A DNA stretch of 53,402 nt from Bacteroidota bacterium. GTDB lineage: Bacteria; Bacteroidota; Bacteroidia; Chitinophagales; Saprospiraceae. The notes beneath the pieces were generated by a model. That model made no database searches and was not told where the DNA came from. It saw only the letters and a list, made by a program, of their open reading frames with translations. The stretch spans positions 1-53,402 of the forward strand of contig BJGN01000004.1 in the NCBI GenBank assembly GCA_014190515.1, written 5' to 3'. This document shows, in pieces, positions 9,191-19,400 of the stretch. The stretch's first letter is position 1. Each line of letters starts with the position of its first letter. A program made the translations under genes and the position numbers.

Positions 9191-10000
9191 ATGAAAACAA
9201 GGTTTTTTACTGGGCTGGTCTTTGTTTTGGTCACTTTAACTTGTGTTTTTAGTGGATTTGCTTATTTCTCATTGCTTTTCTTTTTTATTGCCGCCCTTTG
9301 TCTTTTCGAGTTTTCCAAATTGGTAATGAATGATTCATCAATGAGCACTAAACTAATCGTGGTTATTGTAGGATTGTTTCCATTTATACTCATGGTGCTT
9401 TATCTTAATAATCATTTTCTGGAAAGGGATTTAATTCTATACCCAGCTTTATATTTCATCATTTTTACATTGGCCTTGTTTTTTGGCAAAGGTCATTCTA
9501 TTGAAAATATGGGTTATATCGCTATGGCTACTATATATATAGGTGTTCCTTTTGCGATTTTGTTGTGGATGAGTATGGATAGCAATGTCTATTTACCAGG
9601 TAGGGTGGCAGGTTTGCTTTTCTTAACGTGGGCTAATGATTCTGGCGCTTATATTTCTGGCAAGCTTTTTGGAAAATATCCTTTAATGAAGCGCATATCT
9701 CCTAAAAAAACATGGGAAGGATTTATTGGTGGGTTCATTTTTGCTATTATTTTTGCCTTTGCTTTGACATATATGCCTTATACAGATCTTCAAATCAACC
9801 ATTGGTGCTTTTTAGCCCTGATCGTCAGTGTGTTCGGACCCATAGGTGATCTTGTGGAGTCTTTATTGAAGCGGGAAAAACAAGCAAAAGATTCTGGAAG
9901 TTTACTTCCAGGTCATGGCGGTTTTTTGGACAGGTTCGATGCCTTTATTTTCCATTTACCCTTTTGTGCTATTTATCTTTTTTGGTTTTTAAATAAATAA
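9191..10000 (+). CDS. cdsA: Phosphatidate cytidylyltransferase
   Basis: This 269-residue integral membrane enzyme converts phosphatidic acid and CTP to CDP-diacylglycerol, the branch-point precursor of phospholipids. The CdsA signature is seen near the C-terminus: GPIGDLVESLLKREKQAKDSG, then LLPGHGGFLDRFDAF, which provides the metal- and CTP-binding acidic residues. NDSGAYISGKLFGK and SPKKTWEGFIGG are also typical. Several transmembrane helices occupy the rest. It follows the CPBP gene without a gap and is followed after 20 bp by psd, giving a probable three-gene operon. Confidence 0.95.
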   Translation: MKTRFFTGLVFVLVTLTCVFSGFAYFSLLFFFIAALCLFEFSKLVMNDSSMSTKLIVVIVGLFPFILMVLYLNNHFLERDLILYPALYFIIFTLALFFGKGHSIENMGYIAMATIYIGVPFAILLWMSMDSNVYLPGRVAGLLFLTWANDSGAYISGKLFGKYPLMKRISPKKTWEGFIGGFIFAIIFAFALTYMPYTDLQINHWCFLALIVSVFGPIGDLVESLLKREKQAKDSGSLLPGHGGFLDRFDAFIFHLPFCAIYLFWFLNK

Positions 10001-10020
10001 TTATTACTTAAAATATTAGA

Positions 10021-10680
10021 ATGATGATTTTTCATAAGGAAGGCTTTTTTTGGCTAATGATAGCCGCTGTAGATGTAATTATCCTCTCTTTATTAACGTA
10101 TTTTTTATTTCCTGACTTTCTATGGTTAGGAATTTCTTTTGGCTTGGTGATTTTTATTTTAATTGCTCAGTTTTTCAGAAATCCAGTAAGAAAAATTAAA
10201 GAGTTTAACGATCATCTGGTCTATGCCCCTGCCGATGGAAAAATTGTGGTCATAGAACCTGTTATGGAGAATGAGTTTTTCAAGGAGGAAAGAATTCAGG
10301 TATCTATTTTTATGTCGCCGTTGAATGTACATGTTAACAGGAATCCTGTCGGGGGCAAAATAAAATACTATAAATATCACCCGGGAGAATTTTTAGTTGC
10401 CTGGCATCCAAAGTCATCAACAGAGAATGAAAGGACCACCATCGTTTTTGGCGAAGGAAAAAATGCTTTATTGGTCAGACAAATTGCTGGTGCAGTAGCA
10501 CGTCGCATTTGCTGTTATGTAAAAGAAGGACAGGAAGTTAAACAAGGGGAAGATTTTGGATTCATAAAATTTGGCTCCAGAGTAGATTTATTTTTACCGA
10601 TGGATGCAAAAATTAATGTTAAAATGGGAGAGGTATCCATAGGTAATAAAACCATCATTGCCACCTTAAATAAAGGTTAA
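10021..10680 (+). CDS. psd: Phosphatidylserine decarboxylase, short type
   Basis: This 219-residue pyruvoyl enzyme makes phosphatidylethanolamine from phosphatidylserine. Two N-terminal helices (residues 10-50) anchor it. FFRNPVRKI, VYAPADGKIVVIE, FMSPLNVHVNRNPVGG and RRICCYVKEGQEVKQGEDFGFIKFGS follow in order. The self-cleavage site is Gly185-Ser186 in FGSRVD, where the serine becomes the pyruvoyl group. This short form uses a GS site in place of the LGST of the Escherichia coli enzyme and is usual in Bacteroidota. No phosphatidylserine synthase gene lies in the window. Confidence 0.95.
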   Translation: MMIFHKEGFFWLMIAAVDVIILSLLTYFLFPDFLWLGISFGLVIFILIAQFFRNPVRKIKEFNDHLVYAPADGKIVVIEPVMENEFFKEERIQVSIFMSPLNVHVNRNPVGGKIKYYKYHPGEFLVAWHPKSSTENERTTIVFGEGKNALLVRQIAGAVARRICCYVKEGQEVKQGEDFGFIKFGSRVDLFLPMDAKINVKMGEVSIGNKTIIATLNKG

Positions 10681-10755
10681 TTTTTACATAAAGGCAGCAT
10701 TTTAGCTTATTAACCGTTTTATATAATAGTAATGCTTATTTTGGGATTACATTTA

Positions 10756-10786
10756 TTTGGTAAACTTAAGATTTTTATTATTTTTA
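10756..10786 (+). promoter_or_regulatory. Candidate promoter for the first SusC/SusD locus
   Basis: TTTG (10756-10759), a 19-nt spacer and TATTTTTA (10779-10786) differ from the Bacteroidota consensus TTTG-N19-21-TAnnTTTG only at the last base. A start near 10793 would give a leader of roughly 34 nt before the ATG at 10827. Confidence 0.45.
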
Positions 10787-10826
10787 CGTAAATTTTTTTT
10801 TACACATTAACAAAATTAAGATTGGT

Positions 10827-13800
10827 ATGAAAAAACACTTACTAGTGCTTTCACTAACTTTCTTTGGTGCGATTAGTGTATTTGCACAAAGAACGATTAG
10901 TGGTAAAGTAACCGATGCAGGTGGTGAGCCGCTCATCGGTGCCAGTGTGGTGGTTAAAGGAACCAGCTCTGGAACCGTAACGGATATCGATGGAAGTTAC
11001 AGTTTATCTGTACCTTCTGATTCAAAAGTTTTGGTGTATTCTTACACTGGATATGAATCAAAAGATGTCGAATTAGGTGCGTCAAACACCGTTGATGTAA
11101 TACTTGCAGAAGGAGCTGAACAGCTTTCTGAAGTTGTAGTTACAGCTCAAGGTATTACTCGTGAAAAAAAGGCGTTGGGTTATGCCGTTTCAGGAGTTGA
11201 TAAGAAGGAAATTCAGGACAGACCGTTGGCGGACGTAGGTAGAGTGCTTCAGGGTAAAATTCCTGGTGTATCTGTAACTTCCACTTCAGGTGTATCTGGA
11301 ACTGGTACAAACATTGTAATTAGAGGATATTCTTCAATTACAGGTTCTAATCAGCCATTATTCGTAGTGGATGGAGTACCTTTTAACTCAAATACGAACC
11401 AAAGAGGTGGCTTCACTCAGGGTGGACAGTCTTCTTCCAGTCGTTTCTTAGATCTTGATCCAAATAGTATCGAGAGTGTAACGGTATTGAAAGGTCTCGC
11501 TGCAACAGTAACTTATGGTGACCAAGGTCGTAATGGGGTAATTCTTGTGACTACAAAAAGTGGTTCAAAAAAAGCAAGAAAAGCTGAATTTCAGGTAACT
11601 CAGTCTGTTTTTACAAACACAGCGCATTTACCGAGATATCAAAATGACTATGTAGGAGGATTCCAGCAAAATATTGGTTATTTCTTCAGTAACTGGGGAC
11701 CGACCATTGAAGAAGCTAAAATTTATCCTTCCCAGAATACAAATGCTTCTTTGACAAATCACCCTTATGCATTCCTTTCAAATGCGGCTTTAAGAGCTGG
11801 CCAGGCGGATTACGTAGCTTCAGTTTCTCCTTATAAAATGGAGGTATTTCCAAATAATATAAACGATTTCTTCCGTCAGGGTAACATATATAACACAAGT
11901 GTAAATGCTTCTGGCGGTGGTGACAATGTAAGTTATAACATTTCTGCAGGTTATTTAGACGAGCAAGGTTATATTCCTAACAACGGCTTGAAGAAGTTAA
12001 ATTTAGGTTTAGGTTTAAATGCTAAGTTATCAAATAAATTATCGGTAACTACTTCATTTAGCTACTCTAATACAGACCAGTATTCTCCACCATTAAGTGG
12101 TGGTGGTGGAAACAATGCTTATGATTTCCCATCTGTTCTGGCAAACGTTATGTACACACCTCGTCAGGTTGACTTGATGGGATGGCCTTACGAAGATCCA
12201 ACTTCAAAAGCATCTGTTTACTTCAGAAGTGGTAATGATATTCCTAACCCTCGTTGGGTATTGCAAAATTACAAAACAACGGGTGTGGTTAATCGTATTT
12301 TCTCTGCTACCAGTTTTAATTATCAACTAGCAAAAGATTTGACTTTGTTATATAAAGTTGGTTTAGATACTTATAGTGAATCACAGGAGTTCAAATTCAA
12401 TAAAGGAGGTGTTCAGTTCGTAAATGGATATTACAACACCTGGGATATCCAGAATACAATTTGGGACAATACGGTAATTCTTGGTTATAACAAGTCTATC
12501 TCTAAAAAATTAAGCTTAAATGCTCGTTTAGGAGGTAATATGCGTAATGATACTTATCGCAACGTATTTGTACAAAGTCAGAATCAGCTCGCCAGAGATT
12601 TATTCCGTCATTCTAATTTTATCGATAACGTAGCTTCTGACGGTATTCAGGAAGAGACAAGAATGGGTATTTTTGGTGAATTAACGGTTGATTACAATAA
12701 CTATATGTTCTTGAATCTTGCAGGAAGAAATGATTGGACTTCAACGGTGGAAAAAGAAAATCGTCGTATTCTCTATCCATCCGCCAGTTTATCATTCGTT
12801 CCAACCTCTGCCTTTTCTGGCTTATCAAGCGATTTCTTGAATTTCTTGAAAATCAGAGCAGGTGTAGGAACCTCTGCAGGTTTCCCTCGTCCATATCAAA
12901 CAAGAAATATTCTTGATCAAAGTGCCCGTGCATGGTTGTTACCTTCAGGTGCAGCTGTTCAAAGTCATGCAGTTAACAATTCCTTGGGAAATCCAAATTT
13001 ACGTCCTGAATTACACACAGAATATGAGTTTGGTATTGAAACTAAATTGTTAAAGGGTTTATTAGGACTTGATTTAACTGTTTATCGTCGTGACACGCGT
13101 GATTTGATTACCAGTGCACCGCTTGATTTCGCTACAGGCTATTCTTCAACTACAATCAATATTGGAAAGATTAGAAATGAAGGGGTAGAAATTGCTTTAA
13201 CAGGAACACCAATTTCAACGCCAAATTTCCAGTGGAATGTGACTTTGAACTATACAAGAAATAAGCCGTTAGTTTTAGACTTAGGTGGTACACTTAAAGA
13301 GGTGCAGGTAAGTGGTTTCGGAGGTGCTTTAGGTAACTATGCTATTGTTGGCAAACCTTTCAACATGATTAAAGGTATTGGATACCGCAGAAATGCTGAG
13401 GGCACTGTATTAGTAGATGGAAGTGGTAATTTAGTAAGTACCCCAGATGCTATTCAGCTTGGTGACCCTAATCCAGCTTTCCAAACCAGCTTGATTAACG
13501 GTTTCAGTTTTAAAGGATTTACCCTTGATTTCATGATTTCTTATCGTCATGGAGGTGCGCTTTACAGCAGTACTGCAGGTGCATTAATGGGAAGAGGATT
13601 AACTCTTGATACAGGTAAAGAGGTATATGATCGTGCGCAAACTTTTATTTTCCCTGGTGTATTACAATCAGATGGAACGCCTAATAATAAACAGGTTACA
13701 GCAGCGGATGTAGGCTTTAATAATTTATATTTCTTTGGTGATGAAGGTCGTATATATGATGGAACTACGATTAGATTACAGGAAGTTTCTTTAGGTTATG

Positions 13801-14015
13801 CTATCCCTCAGAAATTAGTGGAGAAAACACCATTTAAAGCAATCTCCTTAAGTATCAGTGGAAATAATCTTTGGTACAAAGCACTTAATTTACCAGCAGG
13901 TCTAAATCTTGATACTGATAACTTAGGTTTAGGTGTAGGAAATGGTTTAGGTTTTGAACTTCTGACTGGTCCAAGTGCCCGCAGAGTGGGTGGAACTTTA
14001 AAACTAACTTTCTAA
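10827..14015 (+). CDS. SusC/RagA-like TonB-dependent outer-membrane transporter (copy 1)
   Basis: This is a 1062-residue beta-barrel transporter. A signal peptide (residues 1-20, ending VFAQ) is followed by a carboxypeptidase-regulatory-like domain (about 21-105: RTISGKVTDAGGEPLIGAS to VDVILAEG), the segment EQLSEVVVTA, the plug domain (about 115-235) and a long barrel ending in the aromatic C-terminus GGTLKLTF. At the plug end, where SusC proteins usually read AAAxYGSRGANGVI, this copy has GLAATVTYGDQGRNGVILVTTK, a divergent version. It works with the SusD-like protein encoded next to move a bound nutrient across the outer membrane using TonB. No carbohydrate-active enzyme lies adjacent, so the substrate is unknown. 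Confidence 0.95.
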   Translation: MKKHLLVLSLTFFGAISVFAQRTISGKVTDAGGEPLIGASVVVKGTSSGTVTDIDGSYSLSVPSDSKVLVYSYTGYESKDVELGASNTVDVILAEGAEQLSEVVVTAQGITREKKALGYAVSGVDKKEIQDRPLADVGRVLQGKIPGVSVTSTSGVSGTGTNIVIRGYSSITGSNQPLFVVDGVPFNSNTNQRGGFTQGGQSSSSRFLDLDPNSIESVTVLKGLAATVTYGDQGRNGVILVTTKSGSKKARKAEFQVTQSVFTNTAHLPRYQNDYVGGFQQNIGYFFSNWGPTIEEAKIYPSQNTNASLTNHPYAFLSNAALRAGQADYVASVSPYKMEVFPNNINDFFRQGNIYNTSVNASGGGDNVSYNISAGYLDEQGYIPNNGLKKLNLGLGLNAKLSNKLSVTTSFSYSNTDQYSPPLSGGGGNNAYDFPSVLANVMYTPRQVDLMGWPYEDPTSKASVYFRSGNDIPNPRWVLQNYKTTGVVNRIFSATSFNYQLAKDLTLLYKVGLDTYSESQEFKFNKGGVQFVNGYYNTWDIQNTIWDNTVILGYNKSISKKLSLNARLGGNMRNDTYRNVFVQSQNQLARDLFRHSNFIDNVASDGIQEETRMGIFGELTVDYNNYMFLNLAGRNDWTSTVEKENRRILYPSASLSFVPTSAFSGLSSDFLNFLKIRAGVGTSAGFPRPYQTRNILDQSARAWLLPSGAAVQSHAVNNSLGNPNLRPELHTEYEFGIETKLLKGLLGLDLTVYRRDTRDLITSAPLDFATGYSSTTINIGKIRNEGVEIALTGTPISTPNFQWNVTLNYTRNKPLVLDLGGTLKEVQVSGFGGALGNYAIVGKPFNMIKGIGYRRNAEGTVLVDGSGNLVSTPDAIQLGDPNPAFQTSLINGFSFKGFTLDFMISYRHGGALYSSTAGALMGRGLTLDTGKEVYDRAQTFIFPGVLQSDGTPNNKQVTAADVGFNNLYFFGDEGRIYDGTTIRLQEVSLGYAIPQKLVEKTPFKAISLSISGNNLWYKALNLPAGLNLDTDNLGLGVGNGLGFELLTGPSARRVGGTLKLTF

Positions 14016-14016
14016 T

Positions 14017-14039
14017 TGGCAGTTTTGCCACATTTTTTT
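14017..14039 (+). terminator. Weak terminator or attenuator between susC-like and susD-like genes
   Basis: A short hairpin, TGGCA-GTTT-TGCCA (14017-14030), is followed after two bases by a run of seven T. The stem is only 5 bp, so it would be a partial terminator at best. It begins right after the stop codon and could lower susD-like expression relative to the porin or mark a processing site. Confidence 0.4.
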
Positions 14040-14061
14040 CGTCTTAATAAAAAACAAAGAA

Positions 14062-15714
14062 ATGATACATAAAATCAAAATGTTGTTTTTGATATTGGCG
14101 GTTACCGTGGTTAGTTCCTGCGAATTAGATTTGCTGGACAACCCCAATGCTGTAACAGTTAATAATGCTGATATCAACTATCTCCTCAATTCAGTGACTA
14201 CTGGATATGCGGGTAACTTTAATGCATTTAGTGACCCTGGTATGCGTTTGACAAGAATGTTAAACCAAGGCTCCGTAATCTATGATAATGCCGTTTCTCC
14301 AGGTAGTTCTGACGGTCGTTGGAGTAGTTCCTATGCTGGTGTACTTGCCGACATCTCTGCTACTATTCCTATTGCTGAAAAAGGAGAGCTTTTTGTTCAT
14401 GCGGGTATTTCCAGAGTGGTACGCGCCATGGTGTTAATGAATCTGGTAGATTATTTTGGAGATGTTCCTTTTAAAGAAGCAATTGATCCTGCTAATTTTA
14501 ATCCAAATGTTGATAAGGCTGCCGATGTCTATGCGGCTGCATTAGCTGATTTGAATAAAGCAATTGAGAACTTCAATGCCAAATCTAAATCTGGTGCTTC
14601 TGGTGATTTATATTACGGCGGTAATACAGATAGCTGGATTCGTGCTGCCAATTCATTAAAGTTGAAATATTTTCTGAATAGAAGACTTATTGATGCGGGA
14701 GGTTCAACTTCAGCTATTAATGCGCTAATTGCAGAGAATAAGTTGATTTCCACCAATGCACAGAATCTAGCCTTCAGATACGGTACCAATCTGGTAAACC
14801 CAGATACTCGTCATCCTCGTTATGCAGGACAATACAGCCCAACTGGCGGTGGTGATTATCAGTCAAATTCATACATGGCTCAATTATTTGATGGCGGCCG
14901 TGGATTTCAAGACCCAAGAATTCGTTACTATTTTTATCGTCAAACCACTGCCAATACCAAAGACGTAAATGAGTTACGTTGTATCACGTTAGTTAAGCCT
15001 AATCACTATGGAGCAAAAGACGTATTTTGCGTTCCTACACCAAGTGCTGGCTACTGGGGTCGTGACCATTTAAATAATGAAGGTATTCCACCTGATGGTT
15101 TAAAACGTACAGCTTGGGGTATTTACCCTGCCGGTGGTTTATATGATAACGACGGTAATAGAGGTGTTTCTTTAGGTGCTGGAGCTGGTGGAGCTGGTAT
15201 TCACCCTATAATGATGCGCTCTTTTGTTGACTTTATGTTGGCTGAATCGGCACTTACCTTGAAAACAACAGGTGATGCAAGAGCATTACTGAAATCTGCT
15301 ATGGAGAAATCCTTTGCCGATGTTCGTTCTCTTGCTTTAGGTACTTCAGAGGCATCGAAAATTGCTGCATTTGAAGCAGATAAAGGAATCAAGTGGTCTG
15401 AAGATGTTACCAGGTATGTCGACAATGTACTTGCACGATTCGATGCTGCACCTTCGACAGACGCCAAGTTGGATATTGTAGCTACAGAATATTGGGTTGC
15501 CCTTCATGGAAATGGTATAGAGTCTTATAACTTATATCGTCGCACCGGAAAGCCTTCTGGCCAACAGCCAGCGTTGGATCCAAATCCAGGTCCGTTTGCC
15601 AGATCACTTTACTATCCGTTATCTTATGTAACGCGTAATAAAAATGCAAAGCAAAAGGCTAATGCTGCTGTTCAGGTATTCTGGGATAATAATCCAGCTA
15701 ACTTTATTAAATAA
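14062..15714 (+). CDS. SusD/RagB-like outer-membrane lipoprotein (copy 1)
   Basis: This 550-residue lipoprotein has the lipobox VVSSC at the end of its signal peptide, so it is expected to be exported and anchored by a lipidated cysteine. Features of the SusD-like_2 group (PF12771) are visible: VVRAMVLMNLVDYFGDVPFKEA in the first TPR-like helices, DLYYGGNTDSWIRAANSLKLKYFLNRRL, and EYWVALHGNGIESYNLYRRTGKP near the C-terminus. It forms the lid over the upstream SusC-like barrel and captures ligand at the cell surface. It lies 46 bp downstream of its transporter gene. The ligand could be a peptide or other small molecule as easily as a glycan. Confidence 0.93.
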   Translation: MIHKIKMLFLILAVTVVSSCELDLLDNPNAVTVNNADINYLLNSVTTGYAGNFNAFSDPGMRLTRMLNQGSVIYDNAVSPGSSDGRWSSSYAGVLADISATIPIAEKGELFVHAGISRVVRAMVLMNLVDYFGDVPFKEAIDPANFNPNVDKAADVYAAALADLNKAIENFNAKSKSGASGDLYYGGNTDSWIRAANSLKLKYFLNRRLIDAGGSTSAINALIAENKLISTNAQNLAFRYGTNLVNPDTRHPRYAGQYSPTGGGDYQSNSYMAQLFDGGRGFQDPRIRYYFYRQTTANTKDVNELRCITLVKPNHYGAKDVFCVPTPSAGYWGRDHLNNEGIPPDGLKRTAWGIYPAGGLYDNDGNRGVSLGAGAGGAGIHPIMMRSFVDFMLAESALTLKTTGDARALLKSAMEKSFADVRSLALGTSEASKIAAFEADKGIKWSEDVTRYVDNVLARFDAAPSTDAKLDIVATEYWVALHGNGIESYNLYRRTGKPSGQQPALDPNPGPFARSLYYPLSYVTRNKNAKQKANAAVQVFWDNNPANFIK

Positions 15715-15743
15715 TCCTTTCACGGATAAAAAAATTGATAAAT

Positions 15744-16310
15744 ATGAAAAATTTATTAAAAATCGGGATGTTGCTTTCTGCCTTCTTCTTGGTTTCCTGT
15801 GAAACGGAAATGGTAGAACGTCTTGATGAATTTAGTTTTGAAAAAGGTGGTTATATGAGAACGGTTACTCCTTTTCCTATTCCTATCTTTTCGGTGAGTA
15901 AAGCAAATATGGCGGGTACGAACATGACAATGGTTTTAGAAGCGGTAACACCTAACTTAGGTGCCAATTTTGATAGCTATGAAATGGTTATTAGATTTGT
16001 AGATAACACGCCTGCAAACGGCTCTAATGCCAAAACAGATGTGGCTTTGAAAACGCTTACTGCCAGTAATTATGCGAAAGATCCAACAACTGGTTATCCT
16101 CGAACAACCCTTACCGTTACTGGTAAAGAAATGCAGGATGCTTTGAAATTGACAGCTGATCAAATAGCTGCTGGAGATCAATTTCAAATTCGTGCGAAAA
16201 TGAAATTAAAAGATGGTAAAGTTTTTGATGCATCCAATTCCAGCGGTGATATAGTTGGTGGTGCTTTCTATTCTTCTCCGTTTTTATACAGAGCTAATGT
16301 TGTAAACTAA
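15744..16310 (+). CDS. Unknown lipoprotein, third gene of SusC/SusD unit 1
   Basis: This is a 188-residue protein starting at the ATG at 15744 (MKNLLKIGMLLSAFF), with a signal peptide and the lipobox FLVSC. The mature part appears rich in beta strands: SYEMVIRFVDN, RTTLTVTGKEMQDAL, DQFQIRAKMKLKDGKVFDASNSSGDI. I do not recognise a named domain. Its position directly after a susD-like gene suggests a surface accessory protein of the transporter. Part of it resembles the N-terminal region of the third gene in unit 2 (FRMTWAFTTADGRYFDSWSDS there against FQIRAKMKLKDGKVFDASNSS here), which supports shared ancestry. Confidence 0.75.
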   Translation: MKNLLKIGMLLSAFFLVSCETEMVERLDEFSFEKGGYMRTVTPFPIPIFSVSKANMAGTNMTMVLEAVTPNLGANFDSYEMVIRFVDNTPANGSNAKTDVALKTLTASNYAKDPTTGYPRTTLTVTGKEMQDALKLTADQIAAGDQFQIRAKMKLKDGKVFDASNSSGDIVGGAFYSSPFLYRANVVN

Positions 16311-16340
16311 TTTCCAAATACTATTTGGTTTTTTATACCT

Positions 16341-16376
16341 GGCGGTGGATTTTTACTAAATCCACCGCCTTTTTTA
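16341..16376 (+). terminator. Intrinsic terminator after SusC/SusD unit 1
   Basis: A 10-bp stem is formed by GGCGGTGGAT (16341-16350) and ATCCACCGCC (16360-16369) with a 9-nt loop, followed by a run of T. It ends the first three-gene unit and separates it from the second. The AT-rich stretch that follows to 16496 contains no gene. Confidence 0.9.
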
Positions 16377-16424
16377 TTTTATTTTATTTTTATTTTTTTT
16401 ATTTTATAAAAATTATACTTATTT

Positions 16425-16457
16425 ATTGCGTCGCTTACTAACAATAAATTAATTTTA
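16425..16457 (+). promoter_or_regulatory. Weak candidate promoter for the second SusC/SusD locus
   Basis: ATTG (16425-16428), a 21-nt spacer and TAATTTTA (16450-16457) resemble TTTG-N19-21-TAnnTTTG with one mismatch in each box. The -7 box shares its final A mismatch with the candidate in front of copy 1. The site sits about 40 bp upstream of the ATG at 16497. Confidence 0.3.
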
Positions 16458-16496
16458 CACTAACTATTGTTTATTATTAACAAAAAATGGATTAGT

Positions 16497-19400
16497 ATGA
16501 AAAAACACTTACTAGCACTTTCGTTGGTTTTCTTTGCGGCAATTGTAGCTTTTGCGCAAAGAACAATCACCGGTAAAGTGACTGATTCAGGTGGAGAACC
16601 CCTTATCGGTGCCAGTATCCTTGTAAAAGGATTGAGCACAGGTACAGTTACGGATCTCGACGGTACTTACAGCTTAGCTGTGCCAGCAAATGCCACATTA
16701 TTGGTGTTTTCTTACACAGGGTATGAAACAAAAGAGGTGGCCTTGGGCGCTTCAAATGTTGTGGATGCTACCCTAGAGGAAGGTGCAGAACAATTATCTG
16801 AGGTTTTAGTTACGGCTATTGGCATTGAAAGGAACAAAAAGGCAATGGGTTATGCCGTTACTAATTTAAGTTCCAGCGATGTCCTTCAAAGATCTGAGGC
16901 TGACCCGCTAAGGGCAGTAGCAGGTAAAATTCCAGGCGTTACTATTACCGGCTCAGGTGGTGGACCAGGTACTTCAACTAAAATTAACATCAGAGGTTTT
17001 TCTTCCCTTACAGGAAATACACAGCCTTTGTTTGTCGTCGATGGGGTTCCTTTTGATAACTCAGTGAATGCTACTACAGGTGCACAGTCTGGAGCACAAT
17101 ATTCGAATCGTGGTTTCGACATCGATCCTAATAATATTGAGTCTATGACCGTATTAAAAGGTGCAGCTGCGTCGGCTCTTTATGGCTCGAGAGCAACAAA
17201 CGGTGTTATCGTTATTACCACTAAGTCTGGAAGTAAAGGTTCAAGAAAGGGATTAGAGGTAACTTACAACTCTTCTTTCCAATCTGAACAGATTTCAGGT
17301 ATTCCTGATTATCAGAATGTCTATGGCCAAGGTTCAAATCAGGTTTATAATGGCGGTTTCATTGGTAATTGGGGTCAACCATTTCCAGAACATGTAGATC
17401 GCATTAATGCGGCTTATGGAACAAATTATAGTAAGGTTGTTGTGCCAGGCTATCCTGAAGGTACGGTTCCCCATCCATTAGTTTCAGGAGGTTTTGCCGG
17501 TTCTCGTTTTCCATCGGTTTTCCCAGAGTTAATGAAAGATGGAAAAGCAATAGCAGTTCCTTTCCGCTCTTATGATATTATCGCGCCTTTCTTCCGAGAC
17601 GGTGGGCTTTTTGAAAATTCTATCAATATTAATGGTGGAAATGAAAAATCAGCGCTGAATGCCGTAGTCAGTAGAATGAATAATGAAGGTATCGTTCCTA
17701 ATAGCCACTCTGGTCGTACTTCGGTAAGTGTAGGAGGTAATGCCAAACTTGACAACGGTCTTACCGTTTCAGGTAATGTTACTTATGTGAATTCTGAACA
17801 GAAAACCCCTCCAACAGGTGGATCCGTTTTTGGTGGAAATTTTGGATCGACTGATGGTTCAATTTTTACCCGTTTATTTTTCCTCCCTAGGAATTTTGAT
17901 TTGAATGAGACAAATCCTGAAGGTATTCCATATCCATTTGAAAATCCTGTAACTGGTTCAAATGTTTTTTACAGGGCTTTGGATAACCCTCGTTGGCTTG
18001 TAAAAAATAATTATTTCAAGTCTAATGTAAATCGTGTGTATGGTAATGTAGCTTTGAATTACGAAGTTACTCCCTGGTTGTCGTTAACGGCAAGAGGTGG
18101 TATGAACACATATTCTGACTTTCAAAAAAATGTGAAGGTAGCTGGTGGTGTTGCTGACGCAAATGGTGAAGTATGGACGAATGATGTGACAAACACGGAA
18201 ATAGATTTAAACTATCTGGCTACGGTTAATACCAAATTTGGTGAAAACATTGATTTCAGATTAATTGCAGGGGTAAATTGGAACCAACGCTCTTATGGAA
18301 CCCGCTATGTTGTTGGTGATGGCGTTATTTCCAGAGGTTTGTATAATACAGACGCCACGGTTACCCAATTAAGTGATGAATACAATCGTTTACAACGATT
18401 CTATGCCGCTTATGGTGATATGCAGCTTGGCTACAAAAATTATTTATACTTAGGCATTACCGCTCGTAATGACTTCTCTTCCACGCTTCCAGCCGCCAAT
18501 AGAAGTTATTTCTATCCTGGGGTGAATGCTTCCTTTGTGCTTACTGATGCCTTTGATATTGCAAATAATTTCTTAGGTTATGCTAAACTTAGAGGTGCCT
18601 GGACACAAGTAGGTAATGAAGCTACACCATATAGAACAGCTACCCCATATTTTTTATCAACACCTTTTACTACAGCAGGTGGAACCAAGTTTAACCTTGC
18701 TTCCTTAGGAAATACATTGGGCAATAGTAATTTATTATCTGAGTTGACAACAGAAATTGAATTTGGTGCTGATGTAAGATTACTTAAAAATAAGGTCGGC
18801 CTTGAATTTACTTGGTTCAAAAGAAATTCAACCAATCAGATTACTTCAACACAAGTTCCAGCCTCTTCTGGATTTACCCGTGCGGTTGTGAATGCAGGTG
18901 AAATTGAAAACAAAGGTTTTGAAGTTTCATTGAACTTCTCGCCCGTTAAAACGAAGAACTTCACCTGGGATGCAACTGTTAACTTTACACGTATCCGCTC
19001 TTTAGTGGTTGATGCAGGAGAAGGTGGAGACATTTACGTAGGTGGCTTATTTTCAAGCCTTGGTGTTATTCATAGAACTGGGTTTCCTTATGGACAAATT
19101 TTTGGTTCAGCCAATGCTAAAACGCCTGAAGGTGATTTGTTAATAGATAAATCATTAGGTTTGACTATTATTCAACCTACTTCTGAAATTATTGGTGACC
19201 CAAATCCTGATTTTACTACTAGTTTAATAAATACGTTCTCTTTTAAGGGATTTTCTTTGAATGCACTTATTGACTGGCGACAGGGTGGTGATATGTATTT
19301 AACTACTGCAGGTTCACTTCTTTTAAGAGGTCAGATTAAAGTGACAGAAGATAGAGAGGCGCTAAGAGTAATTCCTGGTGTTTATGGCAATACCCAAACT

